Notes: a model not told the origin generated them from the letters alone. DNA of 36,994 nt from DASSCW01 sp036556695 (GCA_036556695.1 DATBIY010000009.1:1-36994), one strand, 5' to 3'. Positions 8,342 through 18,116 are shown, counted from the first letter of the stretch. Numbers and translations are program-made.

Positions 8342-8779
8342 CTACGGGATCTGGACACTGCTGCTCGAGGAGAGCGTCATCTCCCAGAGGCTGAGAAGCG
8401 GGGTGGTGGGTCGATAGACGGCGTGAATGTCAACCCGCACCCAGTTGCCGGAAAGGCACGTGCCGCTGACTGCGGCGCCGCGGATGCTCCGGCAGCTGAA
8501 GGTGGGATCCTCCAGGCCGAAAATCGAGTCCTGGGCGCCGGCCAGCACGTCCTGGGTTTCCGTGCTGCTTCCGAGGGGATTCCCGGGATGCACGCTGGTC
8601 ACCCGTGCGAGATCACGCGCGGCCTGCGAGACGCCGTTGTACATGAAGATGGCGCGACCGAAGTCCAGGACGCCCATCAGCAGGACGACGAAGATAACGA
8701 TCGTCATCGAGAATTCGACCAGGGCCTGACCCGGCGACGACCGCTGAGCGCGGCGGCGAACGAAGTCAGTTGCTGACAT
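8342..8779 (-). CDS. TadE-like pseudopilin (cassette A, second gene)
   Basis: About 145 aa, a normal TadE length. The signature is SPGQALVEFSMTIVIFVVLL, then MGVLDFGRAIFMYNGVSQAA and RDLARV. Two cysteines (SCRSI, GTCLS) lie in the outer domain. Its start overlaps the end of the TadE-PKD gene by 14 nt and no strong Shine-Dalgarno is visible, which suggests translational coupling. It corresponds to 5599-6147 in cassette B. Expected to sit in the membrane as a minor pilin. Confidence 0.87.
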   Translation of the reverse strand: MSATDFVRRRAQRSSPGQALVEFSMTIVIFVVLLMGVLDFGRAIFMYNGVSQAARDLARVTSVHPGNPLGSSTETQDVLAGAQDSIFGLEDPTFSCRSIRGAAVSGTCLSGNWVRVDIHAVYRPTTPLLSLWEMTLSSSSSVQIP

Positions 8780-9710
8780 TGATCACCAACGTCTTGGTCG
8801 ACGTGCCGCCGGCGTTAGAGGCCGCAAGGGTCACGGTATAGCTGCCTGACGTCTGATACTGGTAGCTCGGGTTCTTCAGGGACGACGTTCCCGAGCCATC
8901 ACCGAAGTTCCACGACCAGATCGGATTGCAGCCCGGCACGTTCATGTTGGTCGAGCTGTCCGTGAAGACGAACGTCGTCTTCTTCTTCTTGCCCGAGGTC
9001 GGGTTGACGGAGAAGTTCGCAACCGGTGCCGTGCACGATGGCGTGGGCGTCGGCGTCGGGAGGAACGATGGCGTGGGCGTCGGCGTGACGGAAGGGTTCG
9101 ACGACGGCGTGGGGCTGGGCGTGGGCGTCGGTGTCAGGGCCGGCGTCGGCGTCGCGGACGCCACCCCGGCGTTGGTCGGCGCCATGGCGATGGTTGCCAC
9201 CGCGTTGCCGGTCAGGGTGATGTTCTGGCCGCCGGTGAAGACAGCCATGAAGGGCGTCAGAAGCGAGAAGTGCCCCGTGACCTCGACGGTCACCCGGTTC
9301 GGCGAGCTCGTGGTCCCCGCCACGCAGGCCGCGCTGCATGCCACGCTGACGTCAGCCGGAACGACGTTGATGAGTGTGCCGCTGACCTCGTTGAGGATCC
9401 GGCACATCACGCGGTTGCCGGTGGAATCTGTCGCCTCGTCCTCGGGACCGTCGCACGGCTGGCCGGCGTGGTACGAGGTCGGGGCCATTGCCGCCTCCAT
9501 CGCACCTTCCCGGGCGGCGTTCTCCACGGTGATCTGTGAGTGCCACACGCGGCCGAGGTCGATGGCTCCGAGCAGGAAGAGCAGCAGGACGGGCAGGATG
9601 ATGGCGAGCTCCACCAGCGCCTGGCCGCGCTCGGGCACATGGAGCGCGCGCACGATTCGCCTTGAAAGGCGCTCATGCCGCGGACACCGTGCCTCGTTCG
9701 AAACCTTCAC
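8766..9710 (-). CDS. TadE-like pseudopilin with PT linker and one PKD domain (cassette A, first gene)
   Basis: About 314 aa. The TadE anchor is at about residues 27-75 (ERGQALVELAIILPVLLLFL, IDLGRVWHSQITVENAAREG). A pseudopilin domain with four cysteines extends to about 185, then a Pro/Thr/Ser linker of about 45 residues (TPTPTPSPTPSSNPS type). The C-terminal PKD domain shows IWSWNFGDGSGTSSLKNPSY and YTVTLAASNAGGTST. Start is GTG 9710 with GGAGG close by. The flexible linker would push the PKD module away from the membrane. Cassette B's version has two PKDs and no PT linker. Heads the operon 9710 to 7375. Confidence 0.88.
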   Translation of the reverse strand: MKVSNEARCPRHERLSRRIVRALHVPERGQALVELAIILPVLLLFLLGAIDLGRVWHSQITVENAAREGAMEAAMAPTSYHAGQPCDGPEDEATDSTGNRVMCRILNEVSGTLINVVPADVSVACSAACVAGTTSSPNRVTVEVTGHFSLLTPFMAVFTGGQNITLTGNAVATIAMAPTNAGVASATPTPALTPTPTPSPTPSSNPSVTPTPTPSFLPTPTPTPSCTAPVANFSVNPTSGKKKKTTFVFTDSSTNMNVPGCNPIWSWNFGDGSGTSSLKNPSYQYQTSGSYTVTLAASNAGGTSTKTLVINVSN

Positions 9711-9731
9711 ATCGCCTCCACTGCCCGTGGT

Positions 9732-9767
9732 TCGAGCTCAGGCCCATGCGGCTCGAGCTCGGGGCCC
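9732..9767. repeat. Two direct repeats, 21 bp apart, in the cassette-A leader
   Basis: TCGAGCTCAGGCCC (9732-9745) and TCGAGCTCGGGGCCC (9753-9767) are direct repeats with a 21-bp period, two helical turns, 22-57 nt upstream of GTG 9710. This suits a tandem operator for a response regulator. The rest of 9711-9900 holds a GGTTC/GAACC hairpin and a GGTACC site at 9860-9865, and no gene. Confidence 0.4.
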
Positions 9768-9900
9768 AACTGTTTCGGGCCTGCCACGAATATCCCGGAG
9801 GTTCCTTACGAACCGCCTTGCAGGGTGGCCGATGTATGGGGGTACTACAACGGTACGTTGGTACCTGCCACGCTCGCCCAAGGAAGGCCAGGGGAGCTCG

Positions 9901-11394
9901 CTACGAGCTTTCGACGAGCTCTTCGGACTCGACCAGTTCAGCAGGCAGCAGGCAGGTGACAGTCGTCCCCGCACCCAGCTTGCTGGTCAAGGTGATCTCA
10001 CCGCCCATCGCCTGCATCAAGCCTCGAGCGGCGTACAGGCCGACACCGCTGCCATCGATCGCCAGCCGTGTGGCATGCGGTGAGCGATAGAACTGGTCGA
10101 AGGCGTGTGAGACCGAATCCGCATCCATGCCGGCTCCCTGGTCGCGTACGGCGATTGCCAGGCGGTCATCCGCAGCTGGCCTTAGCTGAACGCTGACCAG
10201 GGAACCCTCCGGGCTGTACTTCACCGCGTTGTCCAGGATCGCCCACAGCACCTGCTCCAGGCGGTCTGGATCCGCGATTGCCAGCAGCTTTGCGCCCTCG
10301 GTCTCGAGCGTGAACTTCCGATCGGCACGCAGGGCGCGCCACACCCGCTCCACGAGAGGCGCCACCGAGAGTACCTCGAGGCGCGGCGCCAGCGCGCCGG
10401 CTTCCAGTCGCGAGACGGCCAAGAGCTGCCCGACCATGCGCCGCAGCCGGTCCGCCTGGAACGAGATGTCGTCCAGGTCGGCGATGGCCGCGTCGTCCGC
10501 ATCCTTCGTACTGCGCAGCTCGGCGGCCAGTGCCTGGATGCTGGTCAACGGGGTCTGCAGGTCGTGGGAGACGGAGCGCAGGAAGTCACGCTGCACCTCG
10601 GCCATGCGGTCGATTGCCTCCGACTGCGCGCGAACCCGCGCGTACAGCAGCGCGTGCTCCAGGGCCGTGCTGGCGTGCTGCCCGACGAGGTTCAGCAGGT
10701 CGAGCTGGGCAGCGCTGGGGGGAGGCCTGCCCTCCCATGGCGCGTAGAGGATGGCAGTCAGGCTGTCGCTCGTCGCCAGGCGGACGATGACGAAGGCGCC
10801 CCAGGGTCCCTCAACGCGATGCACCGGCGCCTGTGGGTCGTCGCCGGCGGTCGAGGCCCACTGCTCCAGCTCACTGATCGTCCCGGGATTCTCTAACTCG
10901 ACGCCGTGATACACCCCGACGGGCAGCAGTTCCGCGTTTCCGGTGCGCATGACGGCCAGCCGCCACGTGGGGTCGCCGGTGACGCGCTGGGCTGTGGCAG
11001 TGACGTGGCTGGCCGTGGGACGCGCGTCACCGCTGATGGGCGCGGTCGACGACTGGGCGGCCAGCACGGCGACCTGGCGGTTGCGCTCTTCCAGCGCGGC
11101 AGCCACGCGCCGATAGCCCTCCGGAACACCCGATTCGTCCGTGGGGTCCCGGCCGCGCCGCGCCAGCGCGAGGATCGAATTCAGGTCGGCGCGCAGAGTC
11201 CGGCTGTAGACGATGGCGAGCACTGCGGCCCACACCAGGACGATGGCCACCAGGATCAGCGCGGTCGTCGAGGAGTTGAACCCGGTCAGACCCATCTGCG
11301 GCAGCAGCGGGGCAGCGACTCCCAGCAAGAGCACCGGAACGGCCGCGATGATCAGCGCAAGGAAGATGCGCAGCGGGCCGCTGGCGGGTCCCAC
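9901..11394 (-). CDS. Membrane sensor histidine kinase in the tad operon
   Basis: About 497 aa. Two transmembrane helices (about residues 8-30 and 40-65) are followed by a cytoplasmic linker, a GAF-like sensory region (about 140-260) and a HisKA helix with the phospho-acceptor in FLRSVSHDLQTPLTSI. The HATPase_c domain has an N-box (LWAILDNAVKYSPEG), a G1 box (VRDQGAGMD) and a G2 region (GSGVGLYAARGLM). GTG 11394 is selected because AGGGG lies 5 nt upstream, 8 nt after the regulator's stop; the longer frame overlaps the regulator. It should phosphorylate the adjacent OmpR-type regulator. Signal unknown. Confidence 0.88.
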   Translation of the reverse strand: MGPASGPLRIFLALIIAAVPVLLLGVAAPLLPQMGLTGFNSSTTALILVAIVLVWAAVLAIVYSRTLRADLNSILALARRGRDPTDESGVPEGYRRVAAALEERNRQVAVLAAQSSTAPISGDARPTASHVTATAQRVTGDPTWRLAVMRTGNAELLPVGVYHGVELENPGTISELEQWASTAGDDPQAPVHRVEGPWGAFVIVRLATSDSLTAILYAPWEGRPPPSAAQLDLLNLVGQHASTALEHALLYARVRAQSEAIDRMAEVQRDFLRSVSHDLQTPLTSIQALAAELRSTKDADDAAIADLDDISFQADRLRRMVGQLLAVSRLEAGALAPRLEVLSVAPLVERVWRALRADRKFTLETEGAKLLAIADPDRLEQVLWAILDNAVKYSPEGSLVSVQLRPAADDRLAIAVRDQGAGMDADSVSHAFDQFYRSPHATRLAIDGSGVGLYAARGLMQAMGGEITLTSKLGAGTTVTCLLPAELVESEELVESS

Positions 11395-11402
11395 CGCAGC
11401 CC

Positions 11403-12107
11403 CTAGCCGCTCCGCGCGCCAGACGTGAGTCGATACCCGAGGCCACGCTCGGTGACCAGGTAGCGAGGATGGTCCGGATCCTCCTCGATCTTGCGCCGTA
11501 GGCGACGGACGTTGACCCAGACATATGACGGATCCGCGCCATCCGACTCTGACCACACCCGGTCGAGAAGCGTATCAGTCATGACCACGTGCTCCATCGA
11601 CGCAGCCAGTACTTGGAGTAGCCTTGCCTCGGTGCGAGTCAGGTGCTGCACCCCGCCCGGCCCGTGCACGTTTCGCGCGACCAGGTCGATCTCCACCAAG
11701 CCATCTCCCAGGACGATGTTGGACCGACCCAGCGGCACGCGCCGCATCACACGCTGGACGCGGGCCACCAGCTCGTCAGGATCGAATGGCTTGGTGATGT
11801 AGTCCTCGGCGTAGTGCTCCAGCGCGCTGACCTTGGCCTCCGACGCGTCGACCGCGCTGAGCATGATGATGGGGATGTCCACCACCTGCTTGATGCGCTC
11901 GCTCAGCAGGAAGCCGTCCATGCCGGGCATCATCAGGTCAATGATGGCCAGGCCCGGCCACCGCTCGTTCAGGAGCTTGAGCGCGGCCTGTCCGGATGAT
12001 GCGGTGCGGACGCTGTATCCCTCGCGGGAGAGCCTGCGCGCCAGCACGGAGAGAATGGTGTGGTCGTCATCGACGACCAGCAGCTCCGGCTGGGCGAAGA
12101 CCTGCAT
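11403..12107 (-). CDS. OmpR/PhoB-family response regulator in the tad operon
   Basis: About 234 aa. The receiver domain (1 to about 115) is complete: acidic pair in LLVVDDDHTI, phospho-acceptor in LAIIDLMMPGMDG, Ser in IIMLSAVD and Lys in ITKPFDPDEL. The C-terminal winged helix (about 135-230) shows LTRTEARLLQVLA, VWSESDGADPSYVWVNVRRL and the wing RYLVTERGLGYRL. It starts one nucleotide after the tadC stop and is followed after 8 nt by its kinase, so it is part of the assembly operon. It probably controls pilus or envelope genes; candidate sites are the repeats at 9732-9767 and 17627-17770, but this is untested. Confidence 0.9.
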   Translation of the reverse strand: MQVFAQPELLVVDDDHTILSVLARRLSREGYSVRTASSGQAALKLLNERWPGLAIIDLMMPGMDGFLLSERIKQVVDIPIIMLSAVDASEAKVSALEHYAEDYITKPFDPDELVARVQRVMRRVPLGRSNIVLGDGLVEIDLVARNVHGPGGVQHLTRTEARLLQVLAASMEHVVMTDTLLDRVWSESDGADPSYVWVNVRRLRRKIEEDPDHPRYLVTERGLGYRLTSGARSG

Positions 12108-12108
12108 A

Positions 12109-13023
12109 TCAAATGCCGACGCCGCCCATTACGGTGATGATGGCCGGCCCCAGGATCACGATGAAGATCGTGGGGAAGATGCAGCCCACCATGGGGAACA
12201 GCATCTTGACCGGAGCCTTGGCGGCAGCCTCCTCGGCGCGCTGCCGGCGCTCGATGCGCAGCTGCTGCGACTGGATCTGCAGCACCTTGGCAATCGGCAC
12301 ACCCAGTTGCTCCGCCTGGACGATGGCGCCGATGAAGTTCGCCACCGGCTGGGCATCGGCTCGCGACACGATGTCTCTGAGGGCCTCGCGCCGCGTGCGG
12401 CCCATACGGATTTCGGCAAGGGCCCGGCGGAACTCCATGACCAGCGGACCTTCCATCTTCTCGACGACCTTGGCCAGCGCGGCATCGAATCCCAGGCCGG
12501 CCTCGACCGAGATGGTCAGCAGGTCCAGTGCATCGGGCAGCTGCAGGATCATGGCCATCGACCGCTTCTGGATCTGGTTGCCCAGCCAGAACTCCGGCCC
12601 GATGAAGCCGAATGCAGCACCCACCAGGGCGAAGATGAACCCCAGGGGCGCCTTGCCCATCAACAGCCCAAGGAAGAAGAACACGATCGCCAGGACGATG
12701 GTGCTGAGCAGCTTGACGCCCATCCAGTCAGCGCCACGCAGGCCGCCGGGATAGCCGGCCTTCTCCAGCTTCGCGTCGGTCCGAGCGATGACGCCACCCT
12801 GGTCGCTGCGACGACCCACGCGCGAAAGGCGCTTCACCAGCGGCCGCAGGACGCGTTCGGCAAATGGCTGCTGGAGCTCGAACTCCTCCAGGGACTTCGG
12901 CTGGACCACCAGCTGCTCCAAGCGTGCCTGCACGGCGTCCTTCTCCGGCCGGGCCGCCAATCCCAGCGTGAGGAGCAGGACCGCGGCTGCGGCCAGGGCG
13001 GCGATGATCAGTTCGGGAGCCAT
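12109..13023 (-). CDS. tadC: Tad pilus inner-membrane platform protein TadC (T2SS F family)
   Basis: About 304 aa. One N-terminal membrane helix, a cytoplasmic segment (residues about 25-95), a pair of helices around 105-150, then the T2SSF core with MILQLPDALDLLTISVEAGL and GFDAALAKV, and the family repeat EFRRALAEIRMGRTRREALR. The C-terminal helices include MLFPMVGCIFPTIFIVILGP. TadB and TadC form the membrane platform on which the TadA ATPase turns during pilin insertion. It lies 4 nt after tadB and 1 nt before the regulator. Confidence 0.92.
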   Translation of the reverse strand: MAPELIIAALAAAAVLLLTLGLAARPEKDAVQARLEQLVVQPKSLEEFELQQPFAERVLRPLVKRLSRVGRRSDQGGVIARTDAKLEKAGYPGGLRGADWMGVKLLSTIVLAIVFFFLGLLMGKAPLGFIFALVGAAFGFIGPEFWLGNQIQKRSMAMILQLPDALDLLTISVEAGLGFDAALAKVVEKMEGPLVMEFRRALAEIRMGRTRREALRDIVSRADAQPVANFIGAIVQAEQLGVPIAKVLQIQSQQLRIERRQRAEEAAAKAPVKMLFPMVGCIFPTIFIVILGPAIITVMGGVGI

Positions 13024-13027
13024 GGCA

Positions 13028-14011
13028 TCACACCTTGATGTCGACGATGCGGCGAATCAGCACGTACCCAATGGCCATGCTGATGAAGCCGAGGATGAAG
13101 AAGATGATTCCGGCCGGCAGGCCGAAAATCGCCGGTTCAGGGTTCAGCATCCGGCCGATGTAGGTCGGGCTGATGAGGAACAGGATTGCCCCCAGTCCAA
13201 CCGGCAGCAGCGTGATCACGTACCCGCTGTAGCGCTGCATGGCAGTCAGCGTCTGGATCTCGCCCATGATGCGGATGCGCTCGCGAATGGTGAAGGCGAT
13301 CGAGTCCAGCACCGTGGCGAGGTTGCCGCCCACCTGGCTCTGGATATTGATGGCCGTGACCATGAGCTCCACGTCCTCGGAGGCGACGCGGCGCGACAGG
13401 TTGTTGAGCGCCGGCTGCAGCGCCACGCCCAGGCTCATCTCGCGCACCACGCGTTCGAACTCGTCAGAAATCGGCGGCTGGGACTCGCGCGTCACCAGCT
13501 CGATGCCCTGCAGGAACGATGAGCCGGCTCGCAGCGAGTTCGCGAGCAACGTGATCGTATCCGGCAGCTGGGCACCGAACTGCCTCAGACGCCTCTGCTG
13601 GCGGTAGCGCAGGTAGAAGCGCGGGAAGTAGGCCCCGATCGCGAAGGCAATGGCGATGGCAATCGGGTGGCGAAGGCCGGGGAAGATCGTTGCCAGCACG
13701 AAGGCGAGGGCCGCGAACACGAAGGGCGAGGCGATCCACAACGCCACGAACTCCGCGGGCCGAAGCTTCAGGTCGGCACGCGCGATCTCCGTGGAGAGCC
13801 GCGCGGCCATGTCCTGCTGCTCGATGACCTTGGAGAGTCCGGCGATGACCGCCGACTCCTTGTCCCCGTCTTCGGGCTCAGTTGCTCCCCCGGAACGGGC
13901 ATAGCGCTCCAGGCGCGCCGCCACGCCCCCGCTGCCGCCGCTCATGGCAATGCCAACGGCGATCAGCAGGACCGCTCCCGCGGCGAGGGCGGCGATGACG
14001 ATCGGCAACAT
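13028..14011 (-). CDS. tadB: Tad pilus inner-membrane platform protein TadB (T2SS F family)
   Basis: About 327 aa. N-terminal helix, cytoplasmic stretch, helix pair around 90-130, then the F-domain with FGAQLPDTITLLANSLRAGS and SFLQGIELV, and EFERVVREMSLGVALQPALN. The last two helices contain YVITLLPVGLGAILFLIS and GIIFFILGFISMAIGYVLI. Together with TadC it builds the asymmetric platform of the Tad system. AAGGAG precedes ATG 14011, 15 nt after the tadA stop. Confidence 0.92.
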   Translation of the reverse strand: MLPIVIAALAAGAVLLIAVGIAMSGGSGGVAARLERYARSGGATEPEDGDKESAVIAGLSKVIEQQDMAARLSTEIARADLKLRPAEFVALWIASPFVFAALAFVLATIFPGLRHPIAIAIAFAIGAYFPRFYLRYRQQRRLRQFGAQLPDTITLLANSLRAGSSFLQGIELVTRESQPPISDEFERVVREMSLGVALQPALNNLSRRVASEDVELMVTAINIQSQVGGNLATVLDSIAFTIRERIRIMGEIQTLTAMQRYSGYVITLLPVGLGAILFLISPTYIGRMLNPEPAIFGLPAGIIFFILGFISMAIGYVLIRRIVDIKV

Positions 14012-14026
14012 GCTGTCAGGCGCTCC

Positions 14027-15463
<1,437 letters not shown>

Positions 15464-15482
15464 CTCGTTCTGATCCTTCCCC

Positions 15483-16703
15483 TTAGCGGCGTGCGAAGAG
15501 TCCGCGCTTGTTGGGCTGTTCCCTGGCAGCTATGGCGTCGCCCGCAAGCGTTCGAGCGAGCTTGGTCACGTCCCTGGAAAGCGCACCATCCGGATGGGAT
15601 ACGACGAACGGGACGCCTCGATTCACCGCCAGCACCGCCAGGCGACCGTCGGAGACGATCGTCCCGTCGATGGAGCGGCGGATGGAAGCCTCAACGTCCG
15701 CGATCCGAATCCCCTGTGCGCTGTCCGAGCGGTTGACGACCAGCCGGATCTTCGACCGGTCGTACTCGAGCTGGTCCGCCACCTCCAGGAAGAGGCGGAC
15801 GTTCTTGATAGTGGTGATCTCCAGTGCGGTCAGGACGACGATCTGGTCGGCCGCGTCCATGACCGCAAGGGAGTGATCGTTGAGCGCCGATGGCAGGTCG
15901 ACCACCACAAAGTCATGGGACTCGCGCAGATGGTCAACCATCTTGCGCAGGTACTGCGGGGTGACCAGGTCCGCGCCTTCCGGCGAGGGAGGAGCCAGCA
16001 GAACGCGGATCCCGGTCGAGTGATCAATGACCACCGAGTTGGTGATCTCGGCGTCTGGCTCGCCGTCGACGGCGTCCAGCATGGATCGATTCTTGGGGTT
16101 GAGGTTAAGCAGCACGCCGATGTCGCCGAACTGCAGGTTTGCGTCGACCAGGCACACCCGGCCGCCGGTCTCCCGGTGCAGCGCAAGCGCCAGGTTGGTG
16201 GCGATGGTGGTGCGTCCGGCTCCGCCCTTGGGCGAGAAGACGCCAATGACCTGATGCTCGCCCAGGTCCTCGGCGCTGAGCCTGGGTCCCGCCGGGACGA
16301 CGGGCATGGCCGCGGTCACCTGCTCCCGGCGGATCAGCTCTCGCTCGTAGACGCGACGGATGGTGGTGGAGAACTCGTCGGCGCTGAACGGCTTGACCAG
16401 GAACTCCCTGGCCCCCGCCGACAGCGAACGCTTCAGCTGCTCCGCCTCGCCGTGGACGCTCATCATGATGATCGGCGAGGTGGGGAGCCGCTGCGAGATG
16501 ATCTCGGCAGCGGCCACTCCGTCCATGCCGGGCATGTTGATGTCCATGACGATCACGTCGGGTCGCAGGTCCATGGCCACCTTGACCGCGTCCTCGCCGG
16601 AGCCGGCGTCACCCGCCACGTCGATCCCCTCCTCCAGGCTGAGCAGCTTGGTGAGGTGGTCGCGTGTTTCCGGGATGTCGTCGACGATGAGGACCTTGAT
16701 CAC
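15483..16703 (-). CDS. cpaE: CpaE/TadZ-like pilus localisation protein: receiver domain plus MinD/ParA-type ATPase
   Basis: About 406 aa. Residues 1-120 form a complete receiver: VLIVDDIPETRD, Asp54 in VIVMDINMPGMDG, Ser in IMMSVHG and Lys in LVKPFSADEF. The P-loop region (about 150-390) has the deviant Walker A FSPKGGAGRTTIATN, ANLQFGDIGVLLNL, and FVVVDLPSALNDHSLAVMDA as Walker B. TadZ/CpaE places the Tad machine at a cell site. In many homologues the receiver is degenerate, whereas here the phosphorylation residues are all present, so real phospho-control is plausible. GTG start with AGAAGG upstream. It lies between cpaB and tadA in the operon. Confidence 0.93.
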   Translation of the reverse strand: MIKVLIVDDIPETRDHLTKLLSLEEGIDVAGDAGSGEDAVKVAMDLRPDVIVMDINMPGMDGVAAAEIISQRLPTSPIIMMSVHGEAEQLKRSLSAGAREFLVKPFSADEFSTTIRRVYERELIRREQVTAAMPVVPAGPRLSAEDLGEHQVIGVFSPKGGAGRTTIATNLALALHRETGGRVCLVDANLQFGDIGVLLNLNPKNRSMLDAVDGEPDAEITNSVVIDHSTGIRVLLAPPSPEGADLVTPQYLRKMVDHLRESHDFVVVDLPSALNDHSLAVMDAADQIVVLTALEITTIKNVRLFLEVADQLEYDRSKIRLVVNRSDSAQGIRIADVEASIRRSIDGTIVSDGRLAVLAVNRGVPFVVSHPDGALSRDVTKLARTLAGDAIAAREQPNKRGLFARR

Positions 16704-16741
16704 GGATGGTGCCTTCTACTGCGACGTGGTCAGGGAGCTGG

Positions 16742-17626
16742 TCAGCGGTTTCGGCCGCGGCCGAGGTCGACGATGATGTCCGGGATCGGGACGCCGTAGT
16801 CCTGGACCAGCTGGTCCAGGGTCATACCGGTCGTCCGCTCCGCCTCGGTGTCCTCCGCCGATCGCAAGACAGCGGTCAGCCTGCCCAGCTCGTTCAGGTC
16901 GTTCTGGGCGAACTTGATCAGCTCGGCGTCCTGGTCGGTTCCGGCGAAGACGATGATCACGTTCTCGATGACCTGGGGCTGCTCACCTTCCGGCGCCTGA
17001 CCCTCCGATGGCGAGGCTGCTGGGGCGGTACTGCGCACGCGCGTCGCGCTGACGTACAGCACGCGCTTGTTCTGCAGGATGGTCTTCACCGTCCGCGCAT
17101 TCTCGAGGCCAGGGATGGTCTCGAAGCGCTGCTGGTTCTCCGGCAGATTGGCGGTGTCCTGCGTCGGCTGCAGGACCTGCAGCTGCTGCGATATCACCAC
17201 GTCGATCATGTCGCCAGACTGGATCAGGAAGTCCAGGCCGGTGACCCGGTCGACCTGGAAGGCAATCGCCTTCTCGCCGGGGTTCAGCTGGCACGACACG
17301 CAGGTGATGCCACCGGTGGCGATGGCCTCCTGGGAGACCTGCGCGCCGGCAGGAACGTTCACCAGTGCAGGCTGACCACCGAGCTGGCTGGAATTGCCGA
17401 TGGCGGTTCCCACCACGTCGGCGGGGTTCACTTCGGTCGGCGTCACCAGGTCAGGTGTGACAGCGTCGCCAATGGCGATGTCCTCCTTGGCCACCATGAC
17501 CGTCACGGTCTGCTCCGCCGGGGGCGGCGTGCCGGTGTTGCTCTGCAGAAGGATCACGATGCCCACGAAGGCCAGGACTGCGAGCAGCACCCCGACCAGG
17601 ATGACAAGGCGATTCGATCGCTTCAC
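16742..17626 (-). CDS. cpaB: Flp pilus assembly protein CpaB/RcpC (SAF domain)
   Basis: About 294 aa. One N-terminal membrane anchor (RLVILVGVLLAVLAFVGIVI), then a SAF domain (VMVAKEDIAIGDAVTPDLVT, VPAGAQVSQEAIA) and an RcpC-type beta-rich region (EKAIAFQVDRVTGLDFLIQS, GDMIDVVI). A linker with APEGEQP precedes a C-terminal helix-rich end. In diderms CpaB works with the secretin; here no secretin is present, so it probably acts in the cell wall space. Start is GTG 17626 with GGGAG 5 nt upstream. It is the first gene of the operon that runs to 9901. Confidence 0.9.
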   Translation of the reverse strand: MKRSNRLVILVGVLLAVLAFVGIVILLQSNTGTPPPAEQTVTVMVAKEDIAIGDAVTPDLVTPTEVNPADVVGTAIGNSSQLGGQPALVNVPAGAQVSQEAIATGGITCVSCQLNPGEKAIAFQVDRVTGLDFLIQSGDMIDVVISQQLQVLQPTQDTANLPENQQRFETIPGLENARTVKTILQNKRVLYVSATRVRSTAPAASPSEGQAPEGEQPQVIENVIIVFAGTDQDAELIKFAQNDLNELGRLTAVLRSAEDTEAERTTGMTLDQLVQDYGVPIPDIIVDLGRGRNR

Positions 17627-18080
17627 GGAGACTCCCTCGTAGCTCGGATGAATGTGCCCAGATGAGGTCGCGTTGAATGCGCAGCATTGTGACTGCGGTC
17701 AACAGTCTACGTATCGCCAGCATGCATACGTACGGGACTTGTGGGCTATCAAAAACTGGTACCAGGTACCCGCCGGTGCGAAGGCCCTGGTTTCGGAATC
17801 GCGCACCAGCTCTCATCCGCATTGGAAGCGACTTGCCGCGCGCCGATTCGCGAGCTAGGCCAGTTACGTGGAAGGCCCACCAGCCTGTTTCCGATTCCCG
17901 CACCATCGGGTGATATCCGCCAGGGAAGCGACATCGGCCATTTCGTCGAGCCCGTCAACTGGAATCGGGTGGTTGGGCGGGACTCCCGTGGCGCAGTCGG
18001 CCGGGCGAGGAACGGGGCCCCGGAACGACCCCCCAGAGCCTTGGTGCCATCCGCCGATCTGATCGCTTGAGCGACCGAAA
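17627..18080. other. Long non-coding leader between the flp terminator and cpaB
   Basis: No convincing gene on either strand; the small frames here have shadow-like composition. Next to cpaB lie TGACTGCGGTCAACAGT (17690-17706), which shares the 10-mer GGTCAACAGT with the leader at 21125, the perfect palindrome CTGGTACCAG (17756-17765) and an adjoining second GGTACC (17765-17770). On the minus strand TTGACC, a 17-nt spacer and CATTCA could be a weak promoter for cpaB. The outer part (17800-18060) shows nothing recognisable and could hold an unknown RNA. Confidence 0.5.
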
Positions 18081-18116
18081 GCGAGGAGCCCCCGCCGAGT
18101 GGCGGGGGCTCCTCGC
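18081..18116 (-). terminator. Strong hairpin terminator of the Flp pilin gene
   Basis: A perfect 16-bp stem (GCGAGGAGCCCCCGCC and its complement) with a GAGT tetraloop, 25 nt past the pilin stop. On the minus strand TTTCGG follows directly. It isolates the highly expressed pilin from the assembly operon. Confidence 0.85.

Noticed and set aside
17741..18070. 109-codon plus-strand frame in the long leader
   Set aside because: No Shine-Dalgarno, no hydrophobic or domain pattern, and it runs toward the flp terminator in shadow-like composition.
17627..18080. Cyclic-di-GMP riboswitch before cpaB
   Set aside because: I looked for the conserved GEMM core and tetraloop-receptor pattern on both strands and did not find it.
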